Source: QHWT01 sp046726015 | Lineage (GTDB): Bacteria > Acidobacteriota > Vicinamibacteria > Vicinamibacterales > 2-12-FULL-66-21 | Direction of reading: 5' to 3' | Length of the DNA: 9,956 nt | NCBI GenBank assembly: GCA_046726015.1 | Contig: JBKOZS010000281.1 | Span: 1 to 9,956, forward strand | Part shown: positions 6,162 to 9,956 of the stretch, piece by piece | Numbering within the stretch: the stretch's first letter is position 1 | Layout: each line of letters begins with the position of its first letter | Notes under the pieces: model-generated | Seen by the model: the letters and a program-made list of their open reading frames with translations, nothing else | What the model was told of the DNA's origin: nothing | Databases searched by the model: none | Made by a program: the position numbers and the translations under genes

Positions 6162-8126
6162 CTAATTCAGCAAATACGTCTTAATAAAATGCGTCCAGGA
6201 GGCGAGCATCAGATCGTTGTTCGCGGCGCTCCCCGGGAAATTGTCGTGGCCGACGCCGGCGAACTCGAGGTACCAAACCGGCGCCTGGTTCGCCTTGAGC
6301 GCATTCACGAGCTCCTGGGCCTGGCTGACCGGCACGCGCGTGTCGTTCCCCGGATGAAGGATCATCGTCGGCAGCTTGAGTTCTGACGCGCGGGTGATTG
6401 GCGAGATCGACAGGAGGAACCCGCGCATGTCAGGGTCGCGCTCGTCGCCATACTCGGCGCGCCGATTGGCCTGGCGATCCGCGCCCGTTTGTTCGAGGAA
6501 TGTCACGAGATTGGTCATGGCCGCCCCGGCCATCACGCATCGAATGCGATCGGCGTAAACGATGGCGGATTCGAGGGCGAGGTAGCCGCCGTAGCTCGGT
6601 CCCTGGACGAGCACGCGGCTCTTATCAAGATCAGGCTGCTTCGCGATCCAGTCCAGCAGCGCGCCCACGTCCTTGATGGCGCCCATCCGGGCTTTTCCAT
6701 TGTCGCCTTCTTCGAACTTCCTGCCGAAGCCAACCGACCCGCGCACGTTCGGATAGATGATCGCGATCCCGAGCTCGTTCAGAAAATAGTTGCTGCGTCC
6801 CTGGAACCGGACGCGATCACGCTGCTCCGGACCGCCGTGCAGTGAAACCATCACGGGGCGCGGGCCGGTGAACTTCGTCGATGGCCGATAGAAAATGCCG
6901 GAGACGGTCAGGCCATCCTCGCTCTTCCACCGGATCACTTCCGGCGTGGGCAGGTTGTCAGCGTTGAAGCTCACTTCGCTCGCGGTCCAGCGCGTCAACG
7001 TGCCAAGCGACGTGTCGACGGAATACACGTCCCCCTGCGACCTGATCGAAGCGAACGTAAATCCGACCTCGCGCGATCCGGGGCGCCACAGCAACTGCGA
7101 CATCACACCCGGGCCGAGCGGCGGAAGCGGTCGCGGCTTGAGCGTTCCCAGGTCGAGAACCTGAAGCTCGGTATGCTCGCCGCGGTCCAGGATCATCGCG
7201 ATCATCAGACCGTCTGGTGAGAGCTCGAACGAGTCGACCGCGTCCGCTTCGCCGGTGACGGGGCTCCACGCGCCGGTCGCGACGACCCCCCGCCAGACCC
7301 GTGGGCGGCCGCCCTTGTCCGTGACGGCGTAGACGTGACGGCCATCCGCGCTGAACCGCGCGTTGAGCCAGCCGGCCGGCTCGCCGTCACGCGGCGTGAG
7401 CGCCTTCTTCTCGCCGCTCGCCACATCGATCTTCCAGATCGTCGTCACGGTATTCGATGCGAGCTCCAGCGCGAGCAGCGACGATCCGTCCGGTGACCAG
7501 TCCTCGACGTCCCAGTTGCCGGTCGTCTCGCCGACACGACGCGCCGTTTTGGGATCGGACGGCTGCATGACCCAGATGTCGCGATCCGTGCCGTTGCGCT
7601 CGCTCGATCGATACGCGATCCACTTGCCCTGGCGCGACCAGACGGGAAAGCCGGACGCCGATCGCGGTTCGTTCAGCGGCGTGATCTGCCCGGTCGACAT
7701 CTCGTAGCGGTACAGGTTGTAGCCTTCCCGGCCGCCCGTGACGTCGCGCCGCAGCACGAACGTGTTGCCGTCCGCCGGGTCGAACGACACGCTCGAGAAC
7801 GGGGCGGCCGCATTTGCCCGTGGCACTCCCGGCGCCGGCAAGAAGGTGAGCTGAGTGCGAGCCCGCCCTGGCCCATCGACGAGGTGAATCTGTGGAAACT
7901 GGCCGAAAACCGTGTTGATGAGGATCTGCCGCTTCGTCGGATGCCACGCCGCCAGCTGTGCGTCCCGGAACGCCCCGTAGCGAGCGAGATCGTCAGCAAT
8001 CGATTGCGGGATAGGCGGCATCCCATCCACCTTGACGGTCTGGGGAATGGGAATCGTCTGCGGCGGCTGTGCCCCCACTGCACAAGGCACGAGGACAAGG
8101 ATCACGGCGCAAGTGAGATGGCGCAT
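6162..8126 (-). CDS. Secreted S9-family serine peptidase (prolyl oligopeptidase type)
   Basis: A 654-residue protein with a clear signal peptide (MRHLTCAVILVLVPCAVGA, then Q20), so it acts in the periplasm or outside. Residues about 60-395 form a WD40/TolB-like beta-propeller, with repeated strand-turn units such as WSPDGSSLLA at 210-219 and LSPDGLMIAM at 302-311. The C-terminal alpha/beta-hydrolase domain carries SLHGGP at 428-433 (oxyanion region) and the full catalytic triad: S511 in GPSYGGY, D595 in HPGNDTRVP and H627 in GVGHDNF. The family, which includes acylaminoacyl and dipeptidyl peptidases, cleaves short peptides admitted by the propeller; specificity cannot be read here. An AGGA (complement of 8131-8134) lies 4 bases before the ATG. 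A TATAAT -10 box lies about 45 bases upstream. It runs divergently from the epimerase and converges on the transporter. It appears intact. Confidence 0.93.
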   Translation of the reverse strand: MRHLTCAVILVLVPCAVGAQPPQTIPIPQTVKVDGMPPIPQSIADDLARYGAFRDAQLAAWHPTKRQILINTVFGQFPQIHLVDGPGRARTQLTFLPAPGVPRANAAAPFSSVSFDPADGNTFVLRRDVTGGREGYNLYRYEMSTGQITPLNEPRSASGFPVWSRQGKWIAYRSSERNGTDRDIWVMQPSDPKTARRVGETTGNWDVEDWSPDGSSLLALELASNTVTTIWKIDVASGEKKALTPRDGEPAGWLNARFSADGRHVYAVTDKGGRPRVWRGVVATGAWSPVTGEADAVDSFELSPDGLMIAMILDRGEHTELQVLDLGTLKPRPLPPLGPGVMSQLLWRPGSREVGFTFASIRSQGDVYSVDTSLGTLTRWTASEVSFNADNLPTPEVIRWKSEDGLTVSGIFYRPSTKFTGPRPVMVSLHGGPEQRDRVRFQGRSNYFLNELGIAIIYPNVRGSVGFGRKFEEGDNGKARMGAIKDVGALLDWIAKQPDLDKSRVLVQGPSYGGYLALESAIVYADRIRCVMAGAAMTNLVTFLEQTGADRQANRRAEYGDERDPDMRGFLLSISPITRASELKLPTMILHPGNDTRVPVSQAQELVNALKANQAPVWYLEFAGVGHDNFPGSAANNDLMLASWTHFIKTYLLN

Positions 8127-8130
8127 CGGG

Positions 8131-8134
8131 TCCT
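8131..8134 (-). promoter_or_regulatory. Ribosome binding site of the S9 peptidase
   Basis: On the minus strand AGGA lies 4 bases ahead of the ATG whose first base is 8126. Spacing is short but workable, and it agrees with the signal peptide starting at that ATG. Confidence 0.45.
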
Positions 8135-8170
8135 ATGCGAAAAGATGGTGCAGGGGAGCTCTTGAGTCAC

Positions 8171-8176
8171 ATTATA
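8171..8176 (-). promoter_or_regulatory. Candidate -10 box of the S9 peptidase promoter
   Basis: The minus strand reads TATAAT, a perfect sigma-70 -10 consensus, which stands out in DNA this GC-rich. It would give a leader of roughly 38 bases. The -35 is poor: an AAGTTT lies 17 bases upstream. On the plus strand the overlapping TATAGT (8173-8178) could serve the divergent epimerase gene, so the 102-base gap may hold a bidirectional promoter; that is inference. Confidence 0.5.
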
Positions 8177-8228
8177 GTGCACATTGTCAGGGCAAACTTC
8201 CCGACTCCGGGGCACGTCCAACACACCG

Positions 8229-9161
8229 ATGAAACTGGTCGTCGCAGGGGGGAGCGGATTCCTGGGAAGCCCGCTGTGCGAATCGTGGGCGGAGGACGGC
8301 CACGACGTTCGGATGCTCACGCGCGCGCTGCCGCCGGGTGAATCGCGCCACGATCCGGGCACCGGCGTGCCGGGCGTCACGCGCGTCGGCTGGAGCCCCG
8401 ACGGCACCGTCGGTCAGACCGCCGCCGCGCTCGAGGGGACCGCGGCCGTCATCAACCTCGCTGGTGAATCGGTGGCCGGCGGACGCTGGACACCCGCGCG
8501 CAAGCAGGCGCTCCGCGACAGCCGCATCCTTTCAACACGCACGCTCGCCGCGGCCATCAAGGCGTGCCGCAACCCGCCACGCACGTTCATCAGCGGTAGC
8601 GCGATTGGCTACTACGGCGCGCACGACAGCGAGCCGCTGACCGAGGGCTCTCCTCCCGGACACGACTTCCTGGCGCAACTGTGCATCGACTGGGAAGCAG
8701 AAGCGCAGCAGGCGGCGGGCCCGACGGTGCGGGTCGTCCTTCTTCGTACCGGGATCGCGCTGGAACGCGGCGGCGGCGCGCTCGCGAAAATGATGCTCCC
8801 CTTCCGTTTTTTCGCCGGGGGGACGCTCGGGTCAGGACGTCAGTACGTCTCGTGGATCCATCGCATCGACTGGATGGAAATGGTGCGATGGCTGGTCGAG
8901 ACGCCGGAGATTGCCGGTCCGGTGAACGCCACGGCGCCGCAGCCGGTCACCAACGCGGAGTTCGCGCGCGCCCTCGGCCGCGCGCTGCATCGGCCAGCAC
9001 TCCTCCCCGCGCCCGCCTTCGCACTGCGCGCCGTGCTCGGCGAAATGGCCGACTCCATCGTCACCGGCCAGCGCGTGTTGCCGCAACGCGCCCTCGCCGC
9101 GCGCTTTCACTTCCGCTACCCGGAGATCGACATAGCGTTCCGAGGAATGTTTGGGGATTGA
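8229..9161 (+). CDS. TIGR01777/YfcH-type NAD(P)-dependent epimerase (SDR)
   Basis: A 310-residue extended short-chain dehydrogenase-like protein. Residues 1-13 hold the nucleotide-binding strand and glycine motif (MKLVVAGGSGFLG). INLAGES lies at 75-81. The active-site region has ISGSAIGYYG at 121-130, followed by LTEGSPPGHDFLAQ at 137-150 and WEAEAQ at 155-160, the signature of the TIGR01777 group. Residues about 258-308 match the C-terminal DUF1731 domain. Its substrate is unknown; E. coli YfcH is the closest familiar example, and the plant/cyanobacterial relatives act in plastid or cell division contexts. The frame stays open upstream to a TTG at 8184, but the ATG at 8229 gives the family N-terminus directly. 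The ribosome-binding site is weak. The final TGA is also the start of the heptamer array that follows. Confidence 0.92.
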   Translation: MKLVVAGGSGFLGSPLCESWAEDGHDVRMLTRALPPGESRHDPGTGVPGVTRVGWSPDGTVGQTAAALEGTAAVINLAGESVAGGRWTPARKQALRDSRILSTRTLAAAIKACRNPPRTFISGSAIGYYGAHDSEPLTEGSPPGHDFLAQLCIDWEAEAQQAAGPTVRVVLLRTGIALERGGGALAKMMLPFRFFAGGTLGSGRQYVSWIHRIDWMEMVRWLVETPEIAGPVNATAPQPVTNAEFARALGRALHRPALLPAPAFALRAVLGEMADSIVTGQRVLPQRALAARFHFRYPEIDIAFRGMFGD

Positions 9162-9236
9162 GTGCGGAGTCCCGAGTCGCGAGTCGCGAGTCGCGAGTCC
9201 CGAGTCCTGAGTCCTGAGTCCTGAGTCCTGACTTCT
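9160..9236 (+). repeat. Heptamer array GAGTCNN, left side of the four-helix-bundle gene
   Basis: Eleven contiguous 7-base units. The order is GAGTGCG, GAGTCCC, GAGTCGC x3, GAGTCCC, GAGTCCT x4, GACTTCT. Nine of them keep GAGTC. The first unit begins in the TGA stop of the epimerase gene. The variants are clustered (three GAGTCGC, then four GAGTCCT), as expected from local slippage or unequal exchange. Confidence 0.93.
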
Positions 9237-9245
9237 CGACTCAGA

Positions 9246-9271
9246 GCCGGCAATGTCCGCATTCGGCCGGC
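9246..9271. other. Bulged hairpin between the heptamer array and the four-helix-bundle gene
   Basis: GCCGGCAATG (9246-9255) pairs with CATT plus GCCGGC (9260-9263 and 9266-9271), giving 10 bp with a 2-base bulge (CG, 9264-9265) and a 4-base loop. It lies 24 bases before the ATG at 9296. It could be a terminator for the epimerase or a leader structure; no immediate T-run follows, although TTTT occurs at 9289-9292. Confidence 0.5.
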
Positions 9272-9295
9272 ATCCTTCGTGCTCCTCGTTTTCAC

Positions 9296-9844
9296 ATGCG
9301 CCTGAAACTCTCAGAATTCATTGCATATCAGAAGTCTGTCGCGTTCGGTAGATCAGTAACTGCACTTCTCGACCGTCCGGCGTTCGTCAAAGATTACAAA
9401 CTGCGCAACCAAATCAGCGACGCGGTCGACTCGATCACGGCCAATTTCAACGAGGGCTACGAACAGCCAACCGACAGAGCGTTCGGGAATTACGTGTATC
9501 ACTCGAAGGGGTCAACAGGGGAGGTACTCGCACGGCTCAAGCGGGCACGCGAGAAGGGACACATCACTGAGCAGGAATTCGTGCATCACACTGATCTCGG
9601 CGAGGAGGTCTGTCGGTTATTGGGCAGCCTTGCGCGTTACCTGTACGCCTCGAATTTCACAGATCGGGGTCGCCACGATCTCGTTCCCGGTCGACCGCCT
9701 AACCGAGCTGGGACTGATCCTCACACGGCGAGCACGAAATCTGCCGATGACTCGCCAAAACATTCCAGGAGGCGGACGTACGAATACAAGATTGATGAGC
9801 GTCGATGGCAAAAACCAGATCCGGGGCAGAAGCCGGGAGAATAG
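9296..9844 (+). CDS. Four-helix-bundle protein (S23 / 23S rRNA intervening-sequence type) with a C-terminal extension
   Basis: A 182-residue protein. Residues 1-120 fit the four-helix-bundle family (TIGR02436-like): helices at about 4-26, 31-54, 57-87 and 91-118, the conserved SITANFNEG at 46-54 and HSKGSTGEV at 69-77. Relatives include the ORF of the Leptospira 23S rRNA intervening sequence and bAvd, the accessory subunit of diversity-generating retroelements. The function of stand-alone members is unknown. Family members are usually near 115-130 residues; the tail from about 121 (Pro-, Arg-, Lys- and Asp-rich) has no recognisable fold and may be read-through into flanking DNA after loss of an original stop. 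By hand count 9301-9600 is 161/300 G+C (54%), against 46/60 for 8941-9000 in the neighbouring gene, which suggests transfer. No Shine-Dalgarno is visible. Inverted heptamer arrays lie on both sides. Confidence 0.82.
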   Translation: MRLKLSEFIAYQKSVAFGRSVTALLDRPAFVKDYKLRNQISDAVDSITANFNEGYEQPTDRAFGNYVYHSKGSTGEVLARLKRAREKGHITEQEFVHHTDLGEEVCRLLGSLARYLYASNFTDRGRHDLVPGRPPNRAGTDPHTASTKSADDSPKHSRRRTYEYKIDERRWQKPDPGQKPGE

Positions 9845-9873
9845 GTCCTCCGGTTCGTCGCCACCGTACGTCA

Positions 9874-9956
9874 TACTCGCGACGCGGGACTCACGACTCG
9901 GGACTGATGACTCGCGACTCGGGGCTCGCGACTCGGGACTCGCGACTCGGGACTCG
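9874..9956 (-). repeat. Inverted heptamer array, right side of the four-helix-bundle gene
   Basis: Eleven full 7-base units from 9874 plus a partial one at the window end, mostly GACTCGG and GACTCGC alternating, with variants TACTCGC, GACGCGG, GACTCAC, GACTGAT and GGCTCGC. On the minus strand these read GAGTCGC and GAGTCCC, the same words as the array at 9160-9236 but in opposite orientation. The array starts 29 bases after the stop codon and runs out of the window, so its length is unknown. Confidence 0.92.

Noticed and set aside
9296..9844. Avd subunit of a complete diversity-generating retroelement
   Set aside because: No reverse transcriptase or template/variable repeat pair is present in the window; only the fold family matches.
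9160..9956. Heptamer arrays as a CRISPR or as iterons of a replication origin
   Set aside because: Units of 7 bp without spacers do not fit a CRISPR, and there is no rep gene, AT-rich unwinding region or DnaA box that I can see nearby.

Overview
The window is about 10 kb of high-GC bacterial chromosome. It carries seven protein-coding genes and no RNA genes that I can recognise. Signal peptides, secreted or membrane-bound peptidases and a DUF4097 protein point to a Gram-negative heterotroph. The gene set and the GC-rich extragenic repeats look like Acidobacteriota, perhaps Vicinamibacteria. That placement is inference from general resemblance, not from a marker gene.

Layout. 1-226: two identical 101-bp tandem repeats and a truncated third copy ending in a perfect hairpin. 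265-314: 9-bp repeats forming an imperfect cruciform in front of a secreted DUF4097 beta-strand repeat protein (330-1037). 1113-3434: an M28 zinc peptidase fused to a polytopic membrane domain. 3424-3486: three dyads at a 21-bp period just ahead of an archaeal-type ATPase (3489-4628). 4682-6134: a UMF1-type MFS transporter (4764-6077) between 30-bp inverted repeats. 6162-8126 (minus): a secreted S9 prolyl-oligopeptidase-type peptidase, convergent with the transporter. 8229-9161: a TIGR01777/YfcH-type epimerase, divergent from the peptidase. 9160-9956: a four-helix-bundle (S23/IVP-type) gene of lower G+C between inverted heptamer arrays.

The genes do not form one pathway. Two secreted or membrane peptidases and a transporter would suit a peptide-consuming lifestyle, but operon linkage is weak: only DUF4097-M28 are close and co-oriented without an intervening repeat array. 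The striking feature is the non-coding DNA. Five of the six intergenic gaps or leaders contain a short-period repeat, each from a different family (periods 101, 9, 21, 8, 8, 7 and 7 bp). Two genes are bracketed by inverted copies of such repeats, like cassettes. The best candidates for something undescribed are the two repeat-bracketed cassettes and the 21-bp-phased dyads upstream of the ATPase.
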